A stretch of 64,000 nt of DNA from Bacteroidota bacterium. GTDB lineage: Bacteria; Bacteroidota; Bacteroidia; Bacteroidales; ML635J-15. Where the stretch lies: positions 86,477-150,476 of the forward strand of contig JAKQEK010000014.1 in assembly GCA_029558535.1 (NCBI GenBank), read 5' to 3'. Made by a program: the position numbers and the translations under genes. Below the pieces are notes generated by a model that saw only the letters and a program-made list of their open reading frames with translations, searched no databases and was not told the origin of the DNA. Below, piece after piece: positions 56,062 to 64,000 of this stretch (its first letter is position 1; every line of letters begins with the position of its first letter).

Positions 56062-56087
56062 AAAGAGCGGTAAAATAACCGCTCTTT
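56062..56087 (-). terminator. Rho-independent terminator of the TPR/OmpA-like gene
   Basis: A perfect 10-bp stem AAAGAGCGGT/ACCGCTCTTT, 20 nt after the stop codon on the minus strand, followed by TTTGTTTTA. It insulates the adk promoter from upstream transcription. Confidence 0.8.
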
Positions 56088-56106
56088 AGTTTATTATAAG
56101 AATATA

Positions 56107-57816
56107 TTATTTAATAATAGTCTTAAATGTGTCATTATCGAAATACTTAAAGAACTCCATATCTTTAGCAGCAAATGCCTTTAAAGAAGGATCTTTTGTA
56201 CAAGCTGTTCTTAAATTGTTAAATAAAAGTTCAGTGTCATTTTTGCGAGCACCTGCAATAGCTTTAAGATAGTAGTTATATGCATTGTCCTTATCCTGTC
56301 CACAGTCAGCAGCACGAACAGCAGCATCATATTCACCGTTTAACAATTTTGCAAGACCAGCATTGAATGAACAATATTCTCCATAAAACTCAGAAGCAGT
56401 TTTGTACTTAGCATTTTTAATAGCAATTGCACCTTGACCAATACTAGCTTCAGGAACACCAGTAGCAGATTTAAAGTTAGTTTCAGCTTCTTCAATATTA
56501 CCTTCGGTAAGATAAACATTACCTAAGTTGTTGAATACAGTTGCATTAGCTTCGAGAGATTTTGCTTTTTCAGCTGCGGTTTTAGCTGCTGGATAATTAC
56601 CTGCATTGTATTGAACTGCTGATAAGTTGTTAAAACCTCTCCAATCTTTTGGATACAATTCAGTTGTTTTGGTATAAATCTGGATTTTCTTATTATTATC
56701 TTCTGTTAATTTACCTAAATACAATAGTTCTTCAACTGAAAGTTTTCCAGGTTCTGAAGCAAAGAGTGCATCTATTTCTTCATCTGTATTACCAATGAGC
56801 ATAATATTAACCTTAACTTCCGAACGACGTAATAATGGGTGAATTTCTTTTTCTAATTCTTGGAAAGTAGCAGTCATATTACGAATTTCTTCTTCACGTT
56901 TGTTTGGATCTGTATTCATGTTTACAACACGGATAATCATATCCTTATCAGCAAGATTTGATTCAGAAACTGCTTTCTTGAAACCTTCCCAGTCTTCTTC
57001 AGTTATTAAATATTTAAAAAAACTTTCATTTTTGAATTCATCTATTTTTTTAAATTCAGATTTAACGTATTTATCAATAGTTTTTCCACGGTCACCGGAA
57101 ACCTGAGTATTTCTATCAATTGTTCCTTCAGGAGAAGCATAAGAAGTTAGTTCTATACTTACAAAGTTTTTTCTTTCATCCTTTGCAACTTCGTTGATAA
57201 AATCCTTTAAAGCAACCATTTCTGCTCTTTTGATTTCAGCCGGTTTCAAATCTGCACGATTTTTATCATAATTAATTTGACCTATTTTACTGTCCGGATG
57301 ATCTTTTACAAATTTATCTTTTGCAGTAGAACTCTGTCCAACAAATTTAACTAGTTCAGGGGTTGCAACAATACCTTCAGCAATAACTTCAGGATCAAAT
57401 TCGCCTGTTTTTGAGCCTTTGGTAGCGACAATTCTCAATTCGAGAGTTGATCTTCTCATTGCAGGTATATATTCGAAAGATTCATTATATGAAAATCCTC
57501 CGCCTGCTTTGTACTCGATAACTTTTGCGTTACCTTTAATTTTTTCTCCTTCAACATAAATAGGAGTCAAAGCTTTTTCGCCACCTTCCCATACTAAAGT
57601 TGGGGTAATAGTAGCAGTAACTTTTTTGTTGAAGTATTTTTCCGGAAAATTACCTTTAATACTAACAGCTACCTTTCCTCCGTGAACTTCAAGGATTTCG
57701 GGATTTACTGAATAATTAATATCATCAGCATTTTCAATCATCTTTTTCAAACCGTTACAACTACTGAACATCATCACTGTAATAGCTGCAAGAACGAAAA
57801 TTAAGGTCTTTTTCAT
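56107..57816 (-). CDS. TPR-containing OmpA-like surface lipoprotein
   Basis: The 569-residue product has an SPII leader (lipobox FSSC, Cys20). An N-terminal beta domain (about 25-170: PEILEVHGGKVAVSIKG) leads to a divergent OmpA/peptidoglycan-binding-like region (about 185-260: INYDKNRADLKP, then IELTSYASPEGTIDRN and VSGDRG). At least three TPR units follow (about 375-560: RGFNNLSAVQYNAGNYPAA, VFNNLGNVYLTEGNIEEAE). The arrangement recurs in Bacteroidota and suggests an outer-membrane lipoprotein that links to peptidoglycan or organises surface proteins. It has its own promoter and terminator, implying strong monocistronic expression. Confidence 0.75.
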   Translation of the reverse strand: MKKTLIFVLAAITVMMFSSCNGLKKMIENADDINYSVNPEILEVHGGKVAVSIKGNFPEKYFNKKVTATITPTLVWEGGEKALTPIYVEGEKIKGNAKVIEYKAGGGFSYNESFEYIPAMRRSTLELRIVATKGSKTGEFDPEVIAEGIVATPELVKFVGQSSTAKDKFVKDHPDSKIGQINYDKNRADLKPAEIKRAEMVALKDFINEVAKDERKNFVSIELTSYASPEGTIDRNTQVSGDRGKTIDKYVKSEFKKIDEFKNESFFKYLITEEDWEGFKKAVSESNLADKDMIIRVVNMNTDPNKREEEIRNMTATFQELEKEIHPLLRRSEVKVNIMLIGNTDEEIDALFASEPGKLSVEELLYLGKLTEDNNKKIQIYTKTTELYPKDWRGFNNLSAVQYNAGNYPAAKTAAEKAKSLEANATVFNNLGNVYLTEGNIEEAETNFKSATGVPEASIGQGAIAIKNAKYKTASEFYGEYCSFNAGLAKLLNGEYDAAVRAADCGQDKDNAYNYYLKAIAGARKNDTELLFNNLRTACTKDPSLKAFAAKDMEFFKYFDNDTFKTIIK

Positions 57817-57872
57817 AATTTACTCTTTTTTATTATTTAACATTTAAATTAATTCTAGTGAATTTTACTATG

Positions 57873-57880
57873 CAAAAATA
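57873..57880 (-). promoter_or_regulatory. -7 promoter element of the TPR/OmpA-like gene
   Basis: Minus-strand TATTTTTG, 56 nt before the start codon. No -33 TTG is obvious. Confidence 0.5.
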
Positions 57881-57926
57881 ATAATGATTTTGATATAAAA
57901 AAAAGAAAAACATCTGTTTTTATAAT

Positions 57927-58562
57927 TTAAAAAACAATTCTGTTAATTCCTTCTTTATAATTTCCATCAAATATAGTATTTACAAGCATTTTATAATCAC
58001 GCTTATTGTTAACAAAATCAATAGTATTTGTATCAATTATGAGAATTTTTAGGCTGTTTTGCTGTTTAAAGAAGTTAAAATATCCATTTTCTATACTTTT
58101 CAGGTATTCAAAACTAATATCTTGTTCATATTCGCGACCTCTTAACTTTATATTACTAATGAGATTGTCAACAGACTTATGTAAATAAACATAAAGATCG
58201 GGTTTTGGCAACGAACTGTAAATTATATCGAACAACTGTCTGTACAATTTATATTCATCCTCCTGCAAGGTTGAAGAAGAAAAAATCAAAGATTTCATAA
58301 AGAAATAATCTGATACTATCAGTTCGCTAAACAAGTCAAAACTTTCAAGATTTTTTTTCAATTGATTATATCTGTCAGCTAAAAAGGATAACTCTAACGG
58401 GAAAGAATATCTTTCGGGGTTTTTGTAAAACTTTGGCAAAAAAGGATTATCGGCAAATTGCTCGAGTATAAGTTTCGCATTTCTTTCAGATGCTATTTTG
58501 TTACACAAAGAAGTCTTACCTGCACCAATATTGCCTTCTATTACCAAATACCTTAAATCCAT
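57927..58562 (-). CDS. Deoxynucleoside kinase (dCK/dGK family)
   Basis: The 211-residue enzyme phosphorylates deoxynucleosides for salvage. It has the P-loop EGNIGAGKTS (9-18), Glu34 in LILEQFADNPFLP (a conserved substrate-binding region), and LADRYNQL in the next helix. The arginine-rich lid region ISNIKLRGREYEQDI is also typical of the family. Length and layout fit the single-domain bacterial enzymes. It is cytoplasmic and monocistronic. Base preference cannot be read from sequence. Confidence 0.88.
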   Translation of the reverse strand: MDLRYLVIEGNIGAGKTSLCNKIASERNAKLILEQFADNPFLPKFYKNPERYSFPLELSFLADRYNQLKKNLESFDLFSELIVSDYFFMKSLIFSSSTLQEDEYKLYRQLFDIIYSSLPKPDLYVYLHKSVDNLISNIKLRGREYEQDISFEYLKSIENGYFNFFKQQNSLKILIIDTNTIDFVNNKRDYKMLVNTIFDGNYKEGINRIVF

Positions 58563-58797
58563 ACATTCAAAATAAATATTTAATTACGAAGTATTTTCAA
58601 AATTTTATTAAATTTTATTAACCAAAAAGGGAATCACATTTTTATGTAAAAATATATCTCCTTAAAATAGAAACCGGAATATTGGGTTATCACTTTTGTA
58701 TCTGTTTCAGCTACTTAAATTTATAACTTTAAGCAAAAACCTAATACATCTTCAACTCATTTTTTATCAAAATATAATTCCACATTAAAATTATTAC
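58563..58797. other. Intergenic spacer between divergent genes
   Basis: This AT-rich spacer (about 300 bp together with the promoter region) separates the minus-strand kinase from the next plus-strand gene. I see no reading frame, hairpin or repeat. Its right side leads into the -7 element TAAATTTG. Confidence 0.6.
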
Positions 58798-58805
58798 TAA
58801 ATTTG
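58798..58805 (+). promoter_or_regulatory. -7 promoter element of the T9SS propeller gene
   Basis: TAAATTTG is an exact consensus match 58 nt before the start codon. Confidence 0.45.
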
Positions 58806-58863
58806 TAAGGGTTTTATAGCTGAAGTTGAGAATAATTTTTTAAAATATATAAAAACAAGATAA

Positions 58864-60375
58864 ATGACAACTTTTGTTAAATACTTAATAATATTGTTAT
58901 GCAATATCTTAATCAATAATGCTGCAATATATGGACAATTACAAGTTTTCGAAAAGACTTATGGCACAGAAGGAAAAGCTGAATTTGCTTACGAAGTGAT
59001 TGAAACACCCGACAATGGGTATATTATGATTGGAATTTCAATGAATAATCCCAATCCCACCAATTCTCTTGACGGCAAGATAAAGCGAGTAGATATAAAC
59101 GGAAATCTAATTTGGGAACAAACATATACTGGTATGAATGGAACAAACGATTTCTTCAGTTCTATTATTCCAAAGGGCATTAATTATTTAGTCGCAGGTA
59201 GTCGTTTCATATATTCACCACTACCTCCCTGGTATTTAAAAAAACAATTTTGGTTAATAGAGATAGATGAAACCGGATCATTAATTCAACAAAAGAACTT
59301 TGGTGGTAATGATGATGAAGCTGCTGAAAAAATAATTTGTACTGAAGATGGCGGTTATTTAATGCTGGGATTTACCAAAACTTTTGGGACACAACTTGGA
59401 GGTCAAGATGTATGGTTGCTTAAGCTAAATAATGAGCTTGATTCTGTGTGGTCGGTGACTTACGATTTTGGTGGTGAGGATAATGGAGTGGATATTTTAC
59501 CAATAAATGACAAATATATTATTTTGGTAAACAGTTGTGTGGAAGATTGTAATACAGTTGCAGGTAACTTGGGATTTTATAAGTCAGATTCATATTACCT
59601 GCTAATTGATAATATGGGAAATTTAGAAGCAACTTATAGTATCAGTCCCGGATTAAAAAATAATTTAAAAACTATTAAATCTACAATTGACGGTGGGGCT
59701 GTTATTATTGGCGCAACTGATGCAGTTGCTCAGAATTATTGTCCCGATCTTTGGGTAATTAAACTTGACGAGAACCTTGATACCATTTGGACAAAAATTT
59801 ATGGAAATCCAAATGCCTATGATGGTGGCAGAGGGATTTTTCAACAAGATGACGGTAATTATTTCGTTGGAGGATATAGCCAATCATTTGTAATACCCGA
59901 AGTTAGAGATTTTGATTGCCCCTGGGTTATGAAGCTAGATTATAATGGTGACAGCATTTGGTCATTTATCTCGGGAACAGTGAACAATGACGGCATTATG
60001 AATATCATTCAAACATCTGACGGGTCAATAGTTGCAACCGGATATTATGAACTGGATTCAAAACCTGAGTCTTTGTTTGACCTTGATTTAGGTCCCGGCA
60101 AGTTTTATCTGCTTAAGTTAACTGATATAACAGATATAAGCAGTTTAGAATTAAATAATAGATTTGTTCTCTATCCCAATCCAGTAAATGAAATAGTTTA
60201 CATTAAAACGGATGAAGATAAATTTGAATTAGAATTAGTTGATATTCTTGGGCAAATATTAAAGAGTGAAAAAGATATTAAAACTATATATATAGGAGAC
60301 CTAGCTCCAGGAACATATATTATTAGGATTAAATGGAATAATAACCTCGTTCAGAAAAAAGTCCTTGTTTATTAA
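58864..60375 (+). CDS. T9SS-exported beta-propeller-like protein
   Basis: The 503-residue product has a leader ending IYGQ. Its body has seven or so repeats of the pattern 'E-T-x-D-G-G-Y-x-x-x-G ... W-x-x-K-x-D' (ETPDNGYIMIGIS, CTEDGGYLMLGFT, STIDGGAVIIGAT, IQTSDGSIVATGYY), a common surface propeller type in Bacteroidota. The sorting domain begins LYPNPVNEIVYI. It is probably exported to the surface or shed. No active-site motif is seen. Confidence 0.7.
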   Translation: MTTFVKYLIILLCNILINNAAIYGQLQVFEKTYGTEGKAEFAYEVIETPDNGYIMIGISMNNPNPTNSLDGKIKRVDINGNLIWEQTYTGMNGTNDFFSSIIPKGINYLVAGSRFIYSPLPPWYLKKQFWLIEIDETGSLIQQKNFGGNDDEAAEKIICTEDGGYLMLGFTKTFGTQLGGQDVWLLKLNNELDSVWSVTYDFGGEDNGVDILPINDKYIILVNSCVEDCNTVAGNLGFYKSDSYYLLIDNMGNLEATYSISPGLKNNLKTIKSTIDGGAVIIGATDAVAQNYCPDLWVIKLDENLDTIWTKIYGNPNAYDGGRGIFQQDDGNYFVGGYSQSFVIPEVRDFDCPWVMKLDYNGDSIWSFISGTVNNDGIMNIIQTSDGSIVATGYYELDSKPESLFDLDLGPGKFYLLKLTDITDISSLELNNRFVLYPNPVNEIVYIKTDEDKFELELVDILGQILKSEKDIKTIYIGDLAPGTYIIRIKWNNNLVQKKVLVY

Positions 60376-60404
60376 ATAATAAAATTACATTTCATTATGA
60401 TTTA

Positions 60405-60426
60405 TTTAGCTTATTTTTAAGCTAAA
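60405..60426 (+). terminator. Possible weak terminator
   Basis: An 8-bp stem TTTAGCTT/AAGCTAAA with a short T-rich loop, followed a few nt later by CTCTTTTTT. It is AT-rich, so only tentative. Confidence 0.3.
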
Positions 60427-60515
60427 CATTCCTCTTTTTTATCATAATTTGAAATCATTGCAATATAAATTGATTATAGAATTAAACTATTAATATCAAA
60501 CCTAGTCAAAACTAC

Positions 60516-60523
60516 TATTTTTG
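60516..60523 (+). promoter_or_regulatory. -7 promoter element of the second TonB receptor gene
   Basis: TATTTTTG ends 13 nt before the ATG, so the leader would be only about 7 nt. Confidence 0.4.
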
Positions 60524-60536
60524 TATTATTAAATTT

Positions 60537-62942
60537 ATGATAAAAATCCAAATATATTTCGTCTTCCTAATCTCATTAATTTTATTTACACTGTTTTATC
60601 AAACTTCATCAGGTCAGGAAAACAGACATTATTCAATATCAGGAGTTTTAATGGACTCTACAAGTTCACAACCTATCGAATTTGCTTCAGTAGCTATATA
60701 CAAAATGCCTGACACATTATTAATAACAGGGACAATTACAAATGCAAAAGGAGAATTTGTCTTAAACAAATTAGAGTCCGGTAAGTATGTACTAATATCA
60801 AGCTTTGTGGGATATCAAGCTAAAACAAAGAATGTAATAATTAATAATGCTTCTGTTAATCTTGCAGAACCGGTTTATTTGACAAATTCCTTATTACTTC
60901 TAAATGAAGTACAAATTACAGCTATAAGTGATGATAAGCAAATCACAATAGAAAAAATAAAAATTGATGTTGCCCAAAGCATTTCTTCAGTAACAGGTAA
61001 TGTAACGGAGGTACTAAAAAGCCTTTCGTTTATAAGTATTGACATGGACGAAAATATTTATCTACGTGGGAACAAAAACATCCTTGTCTTAATTGATGGT
61101 ATTCCAACAACAATTTCAACTTTAAATTCGTTACCTGCATCAAGTGTTGATAATATCGAAGTTATAACAAATCCGGATGCAAAATATGATGCCGAAGGAA
61201 CCGGAGGAATTATTAATATAATCACAAAAAGACAAAATCTCTCCGGGCTTAGTTGTGCTACATCCTTAAATTATGGCTTCAATAGTAAAACTAATGGAGG
61301 ATTAAGTTTTAATTATTCAAAAGGCATTTGGAATTTAGGTTTCAATTACAATGGCAAATATGAAAAAAACGATATACAAAGCAATTTAACGCGACAATTA
61401 TATACTCAGAATATTATTTTAGAACAAGACGTTCAGTCAACACAAATTAATCCGACCCATAATGCAGCATTGCTAATTTCTGCAAAACCTAGTAAAAAAG
61501 ATGTTATATCTCTCAACACCAAAATCATTACTCCTAAATTGAATAATATCCAGATTATTACAGGCAGACAAATTAATGATACAATACCTGACTTTTTCTT
61601 TAATAGAGAAAATAATATAGTCTTTTCCAGGAAGACTATCGAAAGTAGTCTTTCTTATAAGAAAATACTCGAAAGGTATAAAAGTGAATTTTCTTTTAAT
61701 GCTTCTTTTTCCAGAACAAAAGGTTCGAGACCTGCTGAATACTATATTGAGCATGAACTATTGCAAAAATCATTAGGTGGAGGTGCTCCAACTAATATGA
61801 CTTTTCAGGCTGATTATTTCAAATCAATATTTAGTGGTGGCAAAATTGAATATGGTATAAAAGGATTCTCAAGATGGAACAGTTTTAACTATGAGTTTTA
61901 TGATTTGGATACAATTTTAAACAAATGGAATTTAAATACATTATTTAGCAACGATTTGGAGCATCATGAATACATCTATTCATCTTATCTGATGTATTCA
62001 GACAGTTTATTTAAAACAATATATTTTAAGGTTGGTTCTCGCATAGAATATAATACATCAGAATTAATTCAAAAATCAATTAATGACAGAGTTTACAAAG
62101 AATATTTATTACCTTTTCCTTATTTGCTGATTAAACATGATTTAAATGAACATAACAGTATTGCACTAAGTATAAACAGAAGGATTACTCGTCCCAGTTA
62201 TCCACAATTAAATCCTTTCATCAATGTAATTGACCAAATGACTTATGAAACAGGGAATAAAGAACTACAACCGGAAATTATTGATAAAATTGAATTGAAT
62301 TACTCATTATTTTTGAAGAAATTTGTGTTTAAATCCAACATTTATTGTAGTAAGACAAAAGATTATATCGCACAAGTATCAATATTCTCCGAGCCTGACA
62401 AATTGATAATTACATATATAAATGTTGACAAACAAAGTAAATCCGGTGGAGATTTTGATTTAACTTATAAATTCAACAAGTACTTTTCTATAAATTCGGG
62501 ATTTTCTATTTTCTACTTAAAAACAATTGATCAATACAATGAATTAGAATTAAATACTAACAACCTTGCATGGACAGGCAATTTAAAAGCAATAGTAAAA
62601 CCCGATAAAAACACCGAATTTCAGATATTGTTGAATTATAATTCTCCAATCGAGTTGCCACAGTTTAATTTATGCGAAATATATTATGCAGATATCGCAG
62701 TTAAAAGAACATTTTTTAACAATAGATTTTCAGTCAGTCTAAGCCTTACAGATATTTTCAATACTCGTAATTGGGAAATACAGTCAGATAATATAATTTA
62801 TAAACTCAACAATTACAGCAAAAAAGAATCACGTATATTTTGGATAGGGCTAACATATAATTTCAACTCGTATCAACAAAATAAAACACAAAAAAATGTG
62901 GAAAACGATACTGATTCCGGAATTATTAAACTTGGACAGTGA
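60537..62942 (+). CDS. TonB-dependent-type outer-membrane receptor with CarboxypepD_reg domain
   Basis: The 801-residue product has a leader ending SSGQ, an N-terminal carboxypeptidase-regulatory-like sandwich (about 32-115: SISGVLMDSTSSQPIEFAS), and a plug (about 125-235: VTEVLKSLSFISIDMDENIYL, NPDAKYDAEGTGGIINIITKR). The plug motif is given here as NPDAKYDAEGTGG. The barrel ends near IFWIGLTYNF, followed by a short polar tail. This is the 'outer-membrane beta-barrel family' subgroup without a SusD partner. The ligand is unknown. It stands alone with its own promoter. Confidence 0.85.
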   Translation: MIKIQIYFVFLISLILFTLFYQTSSGQENRHYSISGVLMDSTSSQPIEFASVAIYKMPDTLLITGTITNAKGEFVLNKLESGKYVLISSFVGYQAKTKNVIINNASVNLAEPVYLTNSLLLLNEVQITAISDDKQITIEKIKIDVAQSISSVTGNVTEVLKSLSFISIDMDENIYLRGNKNILVLIDGIPTTISTLNSLPASSVDNIEVITNPDAKYDAEGTGGIINIITKRQNLSGLSCATSLNYGFNSKTNGGLSFNYSKGIWNLGFNYNGKYEKNDIQSNLTRQLYTQNIILEQDVQSTQINPTHNAALLISAKPSKKDVISLNTKIITPKLNNIQIITGRQINDTIPDFFFNRENNIVFSRKTIESSLSYKKILERYKSEFSFNASFSRTKGSRPAEYYIEHELLQKSLGGGAPTNMTFQADYFKSIFSGGKIEYGIKGFSRWNSFNYEFYDLDTILNKWNLNTLFSNDLEHHEYIYSSYLMYSDSLFKTIYFKVGSRIEYNTSELIQKSINDRVYKEYLLPFPYLLIKHDLNEHNSIALSINRRITRPSYPQLNPFINVIDQMTYETGNKELQPEIIDKIELNYSLFLKKFVFKSNIYCSKTKDYIAQVSIFSEPDKLIITYINVDKQSKSGGDFDLTYKFNKYFSINSGFSIFYLKTIDQYNELELNTNNLAWTGNLKAIVKPDKNTEFQILLNYNSPIELPQFNLCEIYYADIAVKRTFFNNRFSVSLSLTDIFNTRNWEIQSDNIIYKLNNYSKKESRIFWIGLTYNFNSYQQNKTQKNVENDTDSGIIKLGQ

Positions 62943-63139
62943 TTCATATAAATGCTAGGCTAGGAAATATGCTATAACCTGTTAATTATTAATCTATCAT
63001 AAATTCAATTAACATTTGTGGATTTTTATTTAAATTTTAATCTAGAGCGACTATTATGTTTTATTTTTGTATAGAGATGAGCAATTTTTTTCTCTGCAAA
63101 TTAATAATGCATATCTTTATTCTTTATTAACGAATAAAA

Positions 63140-63147
63140 TATTTTTG
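63140..63147 (+). promoter_or_regulatory. -7 promoter element of the terminal lipoprotein gene
   Basis: TATTTTTG, 57 nt before the ATG. A second identical octamer lies at 63062-63069 and could be an alternative promoter. Confidence 0.4.
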
Positions 63148-63204
63148 TAAAAGTTAGTTATTTTGAAAAGTATAACCACAAATAAATTCAATAATTTAAA
63201 AACT

Positions 63205-63891
63205 ATGAACATAATACTATTTTTCGCACTCATAAGTTTGTTTTCTTGCCATTCTCCACAGACATCAAAGATTTCTCCAAACAATGAAATATTAACCGAC
63301 ACAGTAGAATGCAGCAATTTGTATCCATTTCAGGGGTATTACATTGATCTGGATAATAACAATGCATTATTAATTGATGGAATTCCTTCTACAAACTTTA
63401 AGAATTGTTCAAAATATGCTCATAGGTTTAAAAGCATTATTGCCGATTCTGTTTATTTAAACGGAAGAATTTTTAAAATTGAAAAAAATAAAAACAAAGG
63501 AATATATAATCTCAATATTTTTGATGGGACAAAACTCATTAATACAATAAAATTACCTGTAGAAAACCCACTGCCCGAAGTTCATGAGTATTATATTTAT
63601 ATTCTCCCGTATAAAAATGATGTTATTATGTTTATGGAAGATATGTACACTACTCATTATATAATTTGCAAATACAATGCAGACGGCAAGGAGCTAATGC
63701 GTACAGAAATTGAGCATACCTATATAACCCACCCTGATCCTGAGACAAATTATTATCACCGTTATCTTTATTTTATTGATTTAACAGCCTCGCAGATGAT
63801 TTTCACTTCACATATTGCATTTGCTGATAAGTTTAAAACAATAGTTTTATCTATGGATAATTTTAGGCTTAATGGACAAATTTCAGGCTGA
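63205..63891 (+). CDS. Lipoprotein of unknown function
   Basis: The 228-residue product has an SPII leader with lipobox LFSC (Cys15), and the ATG at 63205 gives the proper leader; an upstream TTG would add 14 polar residues. The body is beta-rich (YYIDLDNNNALLIDG, HEYYIYILPYKNDVIMF), loosely like the start of the BF3164-type six-bladed propeller lipoproteins, but shorter. I do not recognise the family with confidence. The last 109 nt of the window hold no supported gene. Confidence 0.55.
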   Translation: MNIILFFALISLFSCHSPQTSKISPNNEILTDTVECSNLYPFQGYYIDLDNNNALLIDGIPSTNFKNCSKYAHRFKSIIADSVYLNGRIFKIEKNKNKGIYNLNIFDGTKLINTIKLPVENPLPEVHEYYIYILPYKNDVIMFMEDMYTTHYIICKYNADGKELMRTEIEHTYITHPDPETNYYHRYLYFIDLTASQMIFTSHIAFADKFKTIVLSMDNFRLNGQISG

Positions 63892-64000
63892 CAAGTAGTT
63901 GAGTATTAGTAATAACAATACCTTTGAGCATTTGAAAGCTATGAATAAAAAATTTGCTATTACTGTGGTTCTAAAAGGACGAAAAAAGACGGAATAAGAA

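Noticed and set aside
60537..62942. SusC-type receptor of a polysaccharide utilisation locus
   Set aside because: No SusD-like lipoprotein follows and the barrel belongs to a different subgroup.
63942..63998. Short ATG frame near the window end
   Set aside because: Only 18 codons, Lys-rich and without context; no support as a gene.
1..64000. tRNA genes, CRISPR arrays, phage or conjugation genes
   Set aside because: None of the intergenic regions shows a cloverleaf-like sequence with TTCRANNC, repeat-spacer arrays, or integrase, transposase or relaxase motifs, judged by eye.

Overview
The window is AT-rich DNA from a member of the Bacteroidota, most likely a Bacteroidales/Marinilabiliales-type organism. 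Four things support this: at least eight secreted proteins end in a type IX secretion (Por) C-terminal sorting domain with a 'YPNP' box; promoters carry the Bacteroidota -7 consensus TAnnTTTG, mostly as TATTTTTG; TonB-dependent receptors and SPII lipoproteins are frequent; and the housekeeping genes (fabI, dapA, pepD, adk, obg, rnpB) have Bacteroidota-like forms. It looks chromosomal. I saw no phage, conjugation or CRISPR genes and no tRNA.

Region 1 (about 0.1-17 kb) is the unusual part. A giant exported ankyrin-repeat/CHAT-protease protein converges on a minus-strand pair made of a large divergent sigma-factor-like protein and a membrane anti-sigma-like protein. Beyond these lie four minus-strand genes for a secreted ricin-lectin/Hint autoprocessing protein, a secreted papain-like protease with an acidic tail, an AsmA-like envelope protein with a very basic tail, and a T9SS-exported phospholipase D-like protein. 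The Hint, protease and AsmA genes share an upstream motif (AAAATTTTGTTTAC), which suggests co-regulation.

Region 2 (about 17-30 kb) is mostly housekeeping: a lipoprotein, fabI, a ferredoxin-nitroreductase, a TylF-like methyltransferase behind dapA, a fused GH3/beta-lactamase-family enzyme, a five-PAS histidine kinase and pepD. Region 3 (30-45 kb) starts with a four-gene operon of T9SS-exported surface proteins (one beta-propeller, two tandem GH43/32-like paralogues, one parallel beta-helix with a carbohydrate-binding-like module). It continues with a porin, RNase P RNA, an eIF1/SUI1-like factor, a TlpA-like thioredoxin, a formylglycine-generating-enzyme-like protein and an M28 peptidase. Region 4 (45-54 kb) has a signalling operon: TonB-dependent receptor, YfiR-domain histidine kinase, Rcp1-like response regulator and hybrid kinase. 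Region 5 (54-64 kb) has the overlapping adk-obg-PAP2 operon, a TPR/OmpA-like lipoprotein, a deoxynucleoside kinase, another T9SS protein, a second TonB-dependent receptor and a lipoprotein.

The most notable non-coding discovery is a family of three ~185-bp interspersed elements (19144-19330 minus, 39918-40104 plus, 44653-44836 plus). Each has matching inverted ends and the same four internal hairpins. Two of the stems change in a compensatory way between copies, so the fold itself appears to be selected.
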